Assembly (NCBI GenBank): GCA_964023205.1
Contig: OZ026842.1
Span: forward strand, 11,749,407 to 11,813,406
DNA: 64,000 nt
Reading direction: 5' to 3'
DNA from: Lutraria lutraria
Lineage: Eukaryota; Mollusca; Bivalvia; Venerida; Mactridae
How positions within the stretch are numbered: the first letter of the stretch is position 1; each line of letters starts with the position of its first letter. This document shows, in pieces, positions 34,051 through 44,550 of this stretch. The notes beneath the pieces were generated by a model. The model saw nothing but the letters and a program-made list of their open reading frames with translations. It searched no databases and was not told where the DNA came from. The position numbers and the translations under genes are program-made.

Positions 34051-37000
34051 AGACAAGACGGGAAGGTCACGCTTCGATGTACACTGTTAAATGTCCAAGG
34101 TTTAATAAGCAGACGTACAAATAAATTACTTTCAGCTGAATTAAAGACTGTTTTTGATACTCATGATATTGTTTTATTAACAGAAACATGGACAAATGAT
34201 TTAACAGATTTACGTGTGGATAATTTCGAATATTTTGTTTTGAATAGAACTGAAAACAACCAATCAAGTAAACGATCATCTGGTGGATTAGTTGTTTATT
34301 TTAGGGATACTTATGTTACTAATGATACGTTAGTTTTTATAAGTCATGATGATATTATTTGTATGAAGTTAAATGGCTATATCTTTTGAATGAAAAATGA
34401 TTTATTTTTCTGTCTATGTTATGTTGTTCCAGAGAGCAGTTCCAGACAAAGTATGGTAGGAACTCATACTTTTGACAGGCTATTGAATTTTATCACAGAT
34501 TTGAATGTCGAAAATGAAAATAATTTTAACTTCGTATTATGTGGTGATATTAATGCGCATACGTCCGATAATCCAGATTTTGTATTGCATGATTCATTGA
34601 TTAATATGATGTCTTACCTCCTGATTATACCACTGATGAATATTTACATCGTAATTCATGTGACAACGGTCGAGTTGATACCCAAGGCGTCATGTTGCTA
34701 GACTTATGTTAACATACTGGTTTACGCATTTTGAACGGTCGTTATGATAAGGATTTGATTGGTAATTTTACTCATGTTGGTAGTCGGGGTAGTAGTGTTA
34801 TAGATTATGTCATTGTTTCTCCTAGCATATTGAATAATGTATCATATTTTGAGGTACACAGTCCAAACATATTGTCTAATCACTGTATTATTGATTTTTC
34901 ACTTAATTTTAACGTACACGATGTAATCGCGGAGGAACGTACCCTCGACATTAATGATGTTATTAATGAAAAATATGTTTGGAATAACATTTTTAAAGAT
35001 TCATTTATTTCTGATTTGTCTCATGATGACACTACTACTAAGCTTAAAAACTTTAGTGATCATGTGCTTTTGGCACAGTCCGAGGGAGATATAAATAATT
35101 GTATAACTGTGTTTTCATCCATTATAGGCGATGTAACTAAATCTTTCAAACGCACTTTATCTACTGATGCTGTATGTTCTGAATCTAATGATAAACATCA
35201 ACCTTGGTTTGATGAAGAATGCATGATGAAAAGACAAGAATTTTATGCTAAGCTGAATGTTTTTAGAACATGTAGTTATTTTAATCGTTTGAAAATGGCC
35301 AATGCTCGTACAAACTTTGAATATTGTATCCGTAAAAAGAAATACGAGTATGATAAATTACAGACATCTAAACTTATGGCTGCCAGGTATAAAAATGCTA
35401 AATTGCATTGGAACATGTTAAAGCAGTGTGCAAATGTTAAACAAACAAATATACATTTGAGCGATTTTGAACGATATTTCAAAAGTGTAAATAATCCTAA
35501 TGATCCATTTTTTACTCCGGATGACGACATACTGCATTTCATAGATAGGTACGAACGTAATGAGTTTGATATTATGTTTAAGGAATTAAATGAACCAATA
35601 GAGCAGAATGAATTAATTAAGGCTATAAAACAGCTAGTTACAAATAAATCTGCTGGTCCAGATATGTTTTTATACGAATTTTTTAAACATGGTAGTCACG
35701 CTTTGTCCTCACATTTATTGACTCTTTTTAATAAAATATTTGAAGTTGGATATTTTCCCGCTACTTGGTCGGAGGGGTTCGTTGTACCACTACATAAAAA
35801 GGGGAGTTTAAACGAAGTAAATAATTTTAGGGGTATCACGTTATTAAGTACTTTAGGAAAGCTATTTACAAGGGTTTTAAACAATAGATTAACTAATTGG
35901 GCTGAAAAAATACAATGTATACATAAAAGCGCAAGCAGGCTTTATGTCAAATTTAGGCACAGTTGATAATATTTCTGTTTTGCATGTAATCATAAATCAT
36001 GTTTTGAATAATGGTAAACAACTGTTTTGTGCGTTTATAGACTTTACTTAGGCCTTTGCTTATATTACGAGAGATAATTTATGGACAAAACTAATCAAAC
36101 TTGGAGTCAGGGGTAATATGTTAAATATTATGAAATCTATGTATTCAGCGGTTAAATCTAGGGTTAAATTACATAATCAATTAAGTGAAAGTTTTGATTG
36201 TATCCTTGGAGTAAGACAAGGAGAAAGCATCTCACCTTTTTTATTTTCAATGTTTTTAAATGATATAGAAGATATTTTTATACATAAGGGTCTCGCTGGC
36301 ATTGATGTTGATACCTTCAAAATATTTCTGATTCTTTATGCTGATGATATTGTTATTTTTGCGAATAGCAAAGAAGAATTACAGTCAAGTTTAGATATAC
36401 TTTTAGATTACTGTAATAGATGGAAATTAGTAGTTAATACAAATAAAACAAAAAGTATGATTTTCAGAAAGGCAGGACGAATATCGAGAAATACGAAGTT
36501 TTATCATAATAATATTGATTTAGAAATAGTCGATAAATTCACATATCTTGGAATAGTTTTCAGCTCGGGTGGATCTTTTTCAAATGCTCAAAATGTTTTG
36601 TCTGGTCAAGCTTTAAAAGGTATTTTCAAAATGAACAAACATTTGTACAAATTCACGGATTTATCAGTAAGACATAGATTAGAACTCTTCGATAAGTTAA
36701 AATCGCATATTCTTAATTATGCTAGTCAGGTATGGGGGTTTATACAAGGGAGTTCGATCGAGCGTGTTCATTTACAATTTTGTAAAAGAGTACTTGGTGT
36801 CAAAAGAAATACAACAGAAAAGTATATAACATGTTGAAATTAGACATGGAATTGCATCCTAATAAACAAAATTGGTGTTCCCTATTAAAAGATTTGTTAT
36901 GTAATATTGGTTTATATGATGCTTGGTACTTCCAAGACATTGGTAATGTTAATATATTTTTATCTCTAATTAAACAAAGAATAACTGACCAATTCGTGCA

Positions 37001-37413
37001 AAACTGGCGGAGTAGATTAAATGATTCAAGTAGAGCATTACTTTATAAAAAACATAGCTGATTTTAAGTTTCAATCATATTTAGATATTTTAAACATACA
37101 TAAATTTCGATTTAATTTTTCTAAACTTAGGATGTCATCTCATAGACTACATGTTGAATCAGGCAGGTAGAATAAACCAAGAGCAACTCCCGTAAATGAT
37201 AGAATTTGTGTAAATTGTAACATTTTAGAAGATGAGTATCATTTTTTGTTTGAGTGTGCGTTATATTCTGAACTAAGAAACAGTTATATTCATTTGTATT
37301 ATAGAACAAATCCTAGCATGTTTAAATTAATTGAATTGTTCAATAATGAAAATAGAAACTTATTAAGAAAATTAAGTATCTACATTTGTATATCCAAAAG
37401 GCATTTTATATAA
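34051..37413 (+). pseudogene. LINE ORF2: APE endonuclease plus reverse transcriptase, inactivated
   Basis: The endonuclease starts near 34084 (LLNVQGL), with IVLLTETW (catalytic Glu region), VLCGDINAHTSD near 34535 and NILSNHCIIDFSL near 34870, where the usual SDH is SNH. The reverse transcriptase has NKSAGPDMFLYEFFK (about 35645), VPLHKKGSLNEVNNFRGI, GVRQGESISPFLFSMFLND (about 36210) and an intact LYADDIVIF (about 36335). Motif A reads FCAFIDFT-stop-AFAYI near 36030-36062: the Lys codon is TAG (36049) and the second Asp is Ala. The C-terminus holds a CVNCNILEDEYHFLFEC Cys/His motif near 37205-37260. Other stops: TGA 34387, TAA 34710, TAG 37168. Frameshifts lie near 34605, 35930, 36830 and 37050. 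A segment near 36830 also appears deleted relative to the family. Confidence 0.82.
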
Positions 37414-38465
37414 GAAATAACGTAAGATACGCATAACAAGTAGTATCCATAAATACTTAATTATCGTTTTGTATTGTTGTAAACATGACTTTGTGTATAA
37501 ATTAGTTAAATTTTTCATAGTTATAGTGAGGTAAAATATGTATAGGGTATGCACAATCTGTCATAATTATGTTATTAGTACATTGTTTTGTACTGTTAAT
37601 TTTACTACTTTATACTACTAGTATGATAGATATTTGAGGTAAGATTTATGTATGAATTATGTACGCTTGTAAATACACGTATATTAACCTGTATGTTGTA
37701 TATACATTAGTTGGAATCCTTATACTTAATGATTTCAATTTATTCATCAAGTGTATGCCCAATTTGCTATTATATGTTATTGGAAATGTTTATTTTACAT
37801 TGTATTTGTTGTATGCATATTTGTGCATATACGTGTATATTACCATTGTGTATACATTAGTTAAAATGTTCATACTTATTGATGTCAACTTATTTGTGAG
37901 GGGTATGTACAATTTGAAATAATATGTTAATGGTAATAGTGTTTATTTTACATTGTGTTTGTTGTATACATGTTTGTGTATACATGTACATTAATCTATA
38001 CATTGTGTAAACATGTGTTGAATTGTTCATACTTATGTTTTCAACTATTAATAATCAAGGGTGTGTACACTTTTATAGTCATAATACGTTGTTGGTAATG
38101 TTTATTTTACTACTTTCTGCTATGATGGATATTTGAGTTAAATTTTTGTATGGATTATGTCTATTGTATTCATATTTGTATATACGAATGTATTAATCTG
38201 TACGCAGTTTGTACATGGGATACACTGAGTTTCTCTATACATTTCGTTTCGGTCTAGGGTTACTACAATGGTGTTCTTTTTGTACGTTCTTTTGAGGTTG
38301 TGCTTATGTGTTGTGAGAATTACTGTATTCATTTATACATGTGAATGTTCATTTTATGATTGCAAATGTATATATTAATGTCAATCTGTCACACTGTAAA
38401 TATTGGCCGCATAGGTCAAAGACCTTCCGGTACTTAATGAAATAAACTTTGAAACATTGAAACTT
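37414..38465 (+). repeat. LINE 3' UTR with about three diverged 155-bp repeats
   Basis: TATACATTAGTT.., TCATACTTA.TGAT.TCAA, GTTTATTTTACATTGT.TTTG and TTGTATAC/GCATATTTGTG recur at about 37700, 37850 and 38005. The end is AAATAAACTTTGAAACATTG followed by ATTGAAACTTTG. Confidence 0.65.
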
Positions 38466-40970
38466 TGTAAATGTCTGGCTATGTATGTAAGTGCCTGGAT
38501 ATGCATGTAAGTGTTTGCCTTAGTAGGCCTATGTAAGTGCCTAAGTATACTCGTATATCTAATTAACTAAGTATGTATGACTTATGACAAGTATCTAAGT
38601 ATCTGATTCTGAATAAGTATGTCTGACTTAGTATGTAACTGACTAAGTATATAAGTGCCTGACTTATTATCTAAGTATCTGAATAGTTATGTAAGTGCCT
38701 GACTTAGTATCTAAGTATCTGAATGATTATGTAAGTGCCTGGCTTAATATTTAAGTGTCTGAATAATTATGTAAGTGCTTGGCTAAGTATCTAAGTATCT
38801 GAATAGTTATGTAAGTGTCTGGCTTAGTATTTGAGTATCTGAATAATTATGTAAGTGCCTGACTTAGTATCTAAGTATCTGCATATTTATGTAAGTGCCT
38901 GGCTAAGTATCTAAGTATGTGAATAAGTATGTAAGTGTCTGATGTAGTATTTAAGTACCTGAATCAGTATGCAAGTGTCTGATGTAGCATTTAAGTGTCT
39001 GAATAAGTATGTAAGTGCCTGACTTAGTATCTAAGTATCTGCATATTTATGTAAGTGCCTGGCTAAGTATCTAAGTATGTGAATAAGTATATAAGTGTCT
39101 GACGTAGTATTTAAGTATCTGAATAAGTATGCAAGTGTCTGATGTAGCATTTAAGTATCTGAATCAGTATGCAAGTGTCTGATGTAGCATTTAAGTATCT
39201 GAATAAGTATATAAGTGTCTGATGTAGCATTTAAGTATCTGAATAAGTATGTAACTGTCTGGTTTAGTATTTAAGTATATGAATAAGTATGTAAGTGTCT
39301 GATGTAGCATTTAAGTATCTGAATAAGTATGTAACTGTCTGGTTTAGTATTTAAGTATATGAATAAGTATGCAAGTGTCTGATGTAGCATTTAAGTATCT
39401 GAATAAGTATATAACTGTCTGGTTTAGTATTTAAGTATATGAATAAGTATGTAAGTGTCTGATGTAGCATTTAACTATCTGAATAAGTATGTAACTGTCT
39501 GGTTTAGAATTTAAGTATATGAATAAGTATGCAAATGTCTGATGTAGCATTTAAGTATCTGAATAAGTATGTAACTGTCTTGTTTAGTATTTAAGTATAT
39601 GAATAAGTATGTAACTGTCTGGTTTAGTATTTAAGTATCTGAATAAGTATGTAACTGTCTGGTTTAGTGTTTAAGTATATGAATAAGTATGTAAGTGTCT
39701 GATGTAGCATTTAAGTATCTGAATAAGTATATAAGTGTCTGACGTAGTATTTAAGTATCTGAATAAGTATGTAACTGTCTGGTTTAGTATTTAAGTATAT
39801 GAATAAGTATGTAACTGTCTGGTTTAGTATTTAAGTATCTGAATGAGTATGTAACTGTCTGGTTTAGTATTTAAGTATATGAATAAGTATGTAACTGTCT
39901 GGTTTAGTATTTAAGTATCTGAATAAGTATGTAACTGTCTGGTTTAGTATTTAAGTATCTGAATAAGTATGTAACTGTCTGGTTTAGTATTTAAGTATCT
40001 GAATAAGTATATAAGTGTCTGATGTAGTATTTAAATATCTGAATGAGTATGTAACTGTCTGGTTTAGTATTTAAGTATCTGAATAAGTATATAACTGTCT
40101 GGTTTAGTATTTAAGTATATGAGTAAGTATATAACTGTCTGGTTTAGTATTTAAGTATATGAATAAGTATATAACTGTCTGGTTTAGTATTTAAGTATAT
40201 GAATAAGTATGTAAGTGTCGTCTGACGTAGCATTTAAGTATCTGAATAAGTATATAACTGTCTGGTTTAGTATTTAAGTATATGAATAAGTATGCAAGTG
40301 TCTGATGTAGCATTTAAGTATCTAAATAAGTATGTAACTGTCTGGTTTAGTATTTAAGTATATGAATAAGTATGTAACTGTCTGGTTTAGTATTTAAGTA
40401 TCTGAATAAGTATGTAAGTGTCTGACGTAGCATTTAAGTATCTGAATAAGTATATAACTGTCTGGTTTAGTATTTAAGTATATGAATAAGTATGCAAGTG
40501 TCTGATGTAGCATTTAAGTATCTAAATAAGTATGTAACTGTCTGGTTTAGTATTTAAGTATATGAATAAGTATGTAACTGTCTGGTTTAGTATTTAAGTA
40601 TATGAATAAGTATGTAAGTGTCTGACGTAGCATTTAAGTATCTGAATAAGTATATAACTGTCTGGTTTGTATTTAAGTATATGAATAAGTATGCAAGTGT
40701 CTGATGTAGCATTTAAGTATCTAAATAAGTATGTAACTGTCTGGTTTAGTATTTAAGTATATAAATAAGTATGTAAGTGTCTGACGTAGCATTTAAGTAT
40801 CTGAATAAGTATATAACTGTCTGGTTTAGTATTTAAGTATATGAATAAGTATGCAATTGTCTGACGTAGCATTTAAGTATCTGAATAAGTATATAACTGT
40901 CTGGTTTAGTATTTAAGTATATGAATCAGTATGTATGTGTCTGTCTTAGTATTTAAGTGTCTGACCAATA
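38466..40970 (+). repeat. 40-bp satellite array, about 62 copies with 80-bp higher order
   Basis: The unit is roughly CTGAATAAGTATGTAAGTGT plus CTGATGTAGCATTTAAGTAT. Two unit types alternate over much of the array (CTGAATAAGTATGTAACTGT then ATGAATAAGTATGCAAGTGT), giving an 80-bp period. The right part is more uniform than the left, as expected from recent amplification. A three-base insertion (GTCGTCTGACG) occurs near 40219. Confidence 0.9.
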
Positions 40971-41254
40971 TACCATTATAAGATAATCCATTGACTTTAC
41001 ATTATTTCACTGTATGCATTGTAGCAAAATTCTACATTCATTTCAATATATTAAAGACATAATTTGGATAATATGTTATGTTGTAAATCATTTATTTACT
41101 CATATTTTTGTTCATTACAGTAGATTGTTATGTTGTTATGTGGTAGATATGAATTATGAAATTAAATGTAAGGTATGATGGTGGGATGACCCCGACCCCC
41201 TCATATCTATTATGGGGTGAAATAAACGGAGTTACCCAGATGGGGCCTCAAAAA
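40971..41254. other. About 280-bp insertion splitting the satellite's right edge
   Basis: Unique-looking AT-rich sequence sits between the last regular satellite unit and an outlying unit pair at 41255-41320 (AAATAAGTATATATTAAGTG, CCTGACGTAGTATTTAGGA). Terminal repeats were not seen. Confidence 0.45.
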
Positions 41255-41320
41255 ATCAAATAAGTATATATTAAGTGCCTGACGTAGTATTTAGGAATCT
41301 GAATAAGTAGGTAAACGACT
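41255..41320 (+). repeat. Outlying units of the 40-bp satellite
   Basis: AGTGCCTGACGTAGTATTTA then GAATCTGAATAAGTAGG matches the 38466-40970 consensus. Confidence 0.65.
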
Positions 41321-41648
41321 GGGACAGGGTAACATGTTTCCTTTTTTCTGCAACATAGTACATTTGTAGTTCCAAACATCATATAAAATCAAAGTACGAA
41401 GCAAAAACAAAAAAAGAGAAATGTGTACCCACATCGTTCGTGCCCATGCAAATATTTTTAACATTTCATACACATACGGACCGATTTTTTAGTCATATTG
41501 TAATGCAGGTCATATGCATGTATGTAAAGGACATACGCTAGCTCTTTATAACTAGTCCCTTTGCTAAAATTCTAAAATGAAAAAAAAATATTGGAAAGTT
41601 TAATGTTTAGCACATTAATTGAAGACAATTTAATTGCATTAAAAACTC

Positions 41649-41654
41649 TTTATT
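41649..41654 (-). terminator. Possible polyadenylation signal for the minus-strand gene
   Basis: The minus strand reads GTGCAATAAAGAG, a canonical AATAAA. It lies about 600 bases past the stop codon of the two-exon gene. A donor-like AAG|GTAAAA after the stop (exon edge near 42204) would allow a spliced 3' UTR ending here. Assignment by position only. Confidence 0.3.
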
Positions 41655-41989
41655 GCACTCACACTAGTGAACAACACACCAGTAACAGTAAATACCAACA
41701 TCGATTCTTCTGATTTTAACACAACAGAACACATCGATCGTCGCATTGAACACAATCAGGGTCACTCAAATTAAAAAGACCCAGACACAATAGAGTATGG
41801 CCTATAGTTAACACGGTGTTGCACGCATGTAATTCTAGGTAATCTTGCATTAAAATAACTCTTTAAATATCATTTTTAAATGCACATTTACCAGTATAAT
41901 TTACGATCGTATTTAGCTATTCGAATTATTACAACAATTGCCTTACTAAGTATGGTATTTTCTAACACTTACTGAGTTTGAAACAAATT

Positions 41990-42150
41990 AAAGAAGAATG
42001 TAAGTATATGGCTAAGGATGTAAGTCCCGGACATGGTATGCAAGTCTCCAAATATGTAAGTATGTAACGGACAAACAACGTATGCAACATCCTGACTAAG
42101 TATTTAAGCTCCTGACTAAATACATGTATGTAAGTGATCAGCCTAATATA
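41990..42150 (+). repeat. Scattered degenerate satellite phrases
   Basis: GTAAGTATATGGCTAAG, CCTGACTAAGTATTTAAG and ATGTAAGTGATCAG resemble the 40-bp satellite without a regular period, marking the right edge of the old satellite domain. Confidence 0.45.
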
Positions 42151-42248
42151 TCAATTAAGAACAAGAGTGTCATGTATTACACAATCATTAAATAAAATTT
42201 TACCTTGAAGCCTTGAATAGTCTTATACTGCTGACTGTTGCTCTTGTT

Positions 42249-44003
42249 CTAATTGGCATCAAACTGTTGTGTTGGTAGTTTATCGTCAAGAACGATTCGC
42301 CCAAATCTCCCAATCATAGCATTATGCTTGAAGCGTACTGTGCTTACAACTTTAGTTAAAGACTGTTTCTTATTTCCATGTGACCTGTTACCACAAATTG
42401 ATAAAATGTTATTGATTATGTAAGTGAATGAAACCTCCAATATTACCATACTTAAACATTTTGTACAGATAGAAAATCATAGGAAAACCTTGATATCAAC
42501 AGACCTCATTACACAGGTTTTTAACGTTGTTTTAATGAACAAACAATGATTGTCATGTGAGCGATACAGGGCCATCTTGACCCTTTTGTTTATCTAAAGG
42601 CGGAGTGATGTAGTTTGAATTCAAGAAAATATTGAATATTTACAAGAAGTCCCTGTTTAGGTCAACTGTCATACAAACAGGTTAATTCTCTGGAGTGACC
42701 CTATTCGTAAATAACTTACACATATAATAATAATAAGGTGAATCTAATCTTGAATATCGTACAATTATAATAAGTAACTCTACATCCATAAAAGAACATT
42801 ATATTATAATAATGATAATAATGCTATATTTGTTAATCACTTACACATATGGTATAACAAAGTGACCCTTTTCGTAAATAACTCACAAAATAATATTATG
42901 CAATATGCACTAACCGACTTAATAGCACTAAAATAAGAATTACCTCTCTCAAATCTCTCACATAATGGCGACCTGAAAATTATGTCATCGTGAACGAGTC
43001 AGGCCATGCAGCGTAACAGCTTGTGGTCATGAATATATGGTCACAACACAGATCTGTGAATAAATTTAAGCACTAAATAGTAGTAGCATTTCTTACTGTA
43101 CATGTATACAGTACAACATCTCCAGAGCGGCCCTTTCTTAAGCAACAACCTCTCTTCAACGACTGAACGATTTAACTAATAATTTAACATCTCTTGAGCA
43201 ACAACCTCTCAACAACAACCTAATTTTGCTACTCCAAAAGGGTATTGCCTTGGACAAGTTGCACTATATATGAGAATGTCATGTTTGTTGTAAGACAGTG
43301 TTGTTATTAATAACTAAGTCACACATTATCGTTCACCGTGAATCATTGTCACACAAAATTCCTAGGAGTACTAGTAAGTGCTTGTATTATTATAGAACAT
43401 TCTAATTGTTTCCATTCGTACGTTCTTTGGTCATCAGGTGGGGTAGAACTCGCACATATTTAGAACGTTTAACCACCAGACTAAAGGGAATTATTTCATT
43501 TAAATAATGATAAATAGTCATGCAGTACCGTCAAAATAAGCAGAAAGAACAATGTTTATACACCCCACAACAACGTACTAACCCCTGATGTTTTCAACAG
43601 CATTTCAGTTAAATACCAATGGATCCCATTGTTACAAAAATGCAATACAAGATACAAAATTGTATTTATAGTCGGTTGGCATATTACAATGTAACATTAG
43701 CTATGAATAGCTATTGACCGAAATAAACAGTTGAATCCGGCACTGCTTTACAACATGAGACATTTTATTGTACAGTATTTTATTACTCATTAGAAAAACC
43801 AAGTGCACCGCCATACTTGCATGATATGTCACAATATAAGGAAGCTTAGCCGTCGCGTAAAATAAAGCTAAATTATTACAATATGTTACAAAATAACAAG
43901 TTTACCTGTCCATACAGTTGAAACTGTCCACATCATGGAACAAATTCTCATCAGAAACATTCTGTTTTATCAAACACTGACAACTGCTGTCTTGTCCCGC
44001 CAT
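42249..44003 (-). CDS. Two-exon gene for a 77-residue protein of unknown family
   Basis: Exon 1 is 44003 down to 43906: ATGGCGGGA.. (G at +4), 32 codons plus two bases, ending ATGGACAG|GTAAAC. Exon 2 is 42384 down to 42249, preceded by GTGGTAACAG| and ending CCAATTAG. 98 and 136 bases join in phase (AG|G, Arg33) to give 77 residues plus stop. The N-terminal half is acidic and cysteine-containing (Cys8, Cys10, Cys30: SSCQCLIKQ.., DENLFHDVDSFNC). The C-terminal half is basic (SHGNKKQSLTKVV, VRFKHNAMIGRFGRIVLDD) and ends KLPTQQFDAN. There is no signal peptide, membrane segment or domain I recognise. The shared phase, good splice sites and low-repeat exons argue for a real gene. The intron contains a MITE (43107-43272) and a dispersed-repeat tail. 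Function is not inferred. Confidence 0.5.
42556..42594 (+). repeat. Tail fragment of the GCTCACCTGA family, inside the intron
   Basis: CATGTGAGCGATACAGGGCC followed by ATCTTGACCCTTTTGTTT is the family's 3' end only. Confidence 0.55.
42690..42900 (+). repeat. Two copies of AGTGACCCT.TTCGTAAATAAC
   Basis: GAGTGACCCTATTCGTAAAT (about 42693) and AAGTGACCCTTTTCGTAAAT (about 42861) are each followed by AACT.ACA and flanked by (ATA)n tracts, a short direct duplication about 168 bp apart within the intron. Confidence 0.5.
43107..43272. mobile_element. MITE, ATACAGTACAACATCTCC termini, inside the intron
   Basis: The left end is close to the complement of the right end GGACAAGTTGCACTATAT. Interior phrases (GAGCGGCCC, AGCAACAACCTCT, GGGTATTGCCTT) match the family at 1025-1212 and 27670-27766. 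Confidence 0.6.
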
Positions 44004-44259
44004 CGTATAAATGACCAAATTTTATGAGTCACATGGCCACATTTTTATTCAAATCTTACACAAGTCTGTTTTACACAAATTGTAACTTCATGTTGTTTCT
44101 AAACCAACAAATGTTCGCAGGTGATACAACTAGTCACACGAGAAACTCGTGCGAATGGATTGAATATGCTACGGACGGTACAAAATTGTGTTTATAAGAG
44201 GCGTAAAACTGCTCGTAAATTATTGCTGGGGTTCAAAATAGCTTTTCGTCTCATTTCAG

Positions 44260-44361
44260 GGAGTAACAGCAGACTTTCTAGACGATGATGAAGCAACTAT
44301 TTTACCATGGAAAGCCACAATACACCCCTATGTGTTTTTTGCCGACTATTCACAATCTTAA
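44260..44361 (+). CDS. Possible 34-codon terminal coding exon (unassigned gene)
   Basis: A polypyrimidine-rich acceptor, CGTCTCATTTCAG|, is followed by a frame (GVTADFLDDDEATILPWKAT, IHPYVFFADYSQS) open to TAA at 44359. Its composition is balanced, unlike chance ORFs in this AT-rich DNA. It must join an upstream exon ending on a codon boundary. The nearest donor-like site (TTCGCAG|GTGATA at about 44119) follows an open frame but ends one base into a codon, so it would not fit. Its position 260 bp from the divergent two-exon gene suggests a shared promoter region. No family recognised. Confidence 0.25.
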   Translation, partial: GVTADFLDDDEATILPWKATIHPYVFFADYSQS

Positions 44362-44550
44362 AGCATAACAAAGCGTATTGTTTGGAAATTCAATCATAAA
44401 CTGCTATGTTTACTGCGTACTCTGACCAAATGATTTTGTTATTGTCCATTTTATAGTGGAGAAATCGACTTGTAAACAAACATGTGAAATAATTTGGTCC
44501 TGCTCTGCTCCGGGTAGACTAAGGTCCTGCTACGTGTGCGGCTACGTTTT

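Larger units (their letters stand above)
33038..38465 (+). mobile_element. 5'-truncated APE-type LINE inserted in satellite DNA
   Basis: Order: ORF1 remnant (RNA-binding type), endonuclease, reverse transcriptase, C-terminal Cys/His motif, 3' UTR of about 1 kb with internal repeats, and end AATAAACTTTGAAACATTG. Candidate 7-bp target-site duplication TGTAAAT at 33031-33037 and 38466-38472, at the edges of the split 40-bp satellite. The domain set fits the CR1/Jockey/I group of LINEs; I cannot fix the clade. At least four in-frame stops and several frameshifts make it non-autonomous. The 15020-16260 fragment is a related copy. Confidence 0.8.

Noticed and set aside
44260..44361. Joining the GVTADFL exon to the upstream donor at about 44119
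   Set aside because: The phases do not match: the upstream frame ends one base into a codon and the join runs into a stop.
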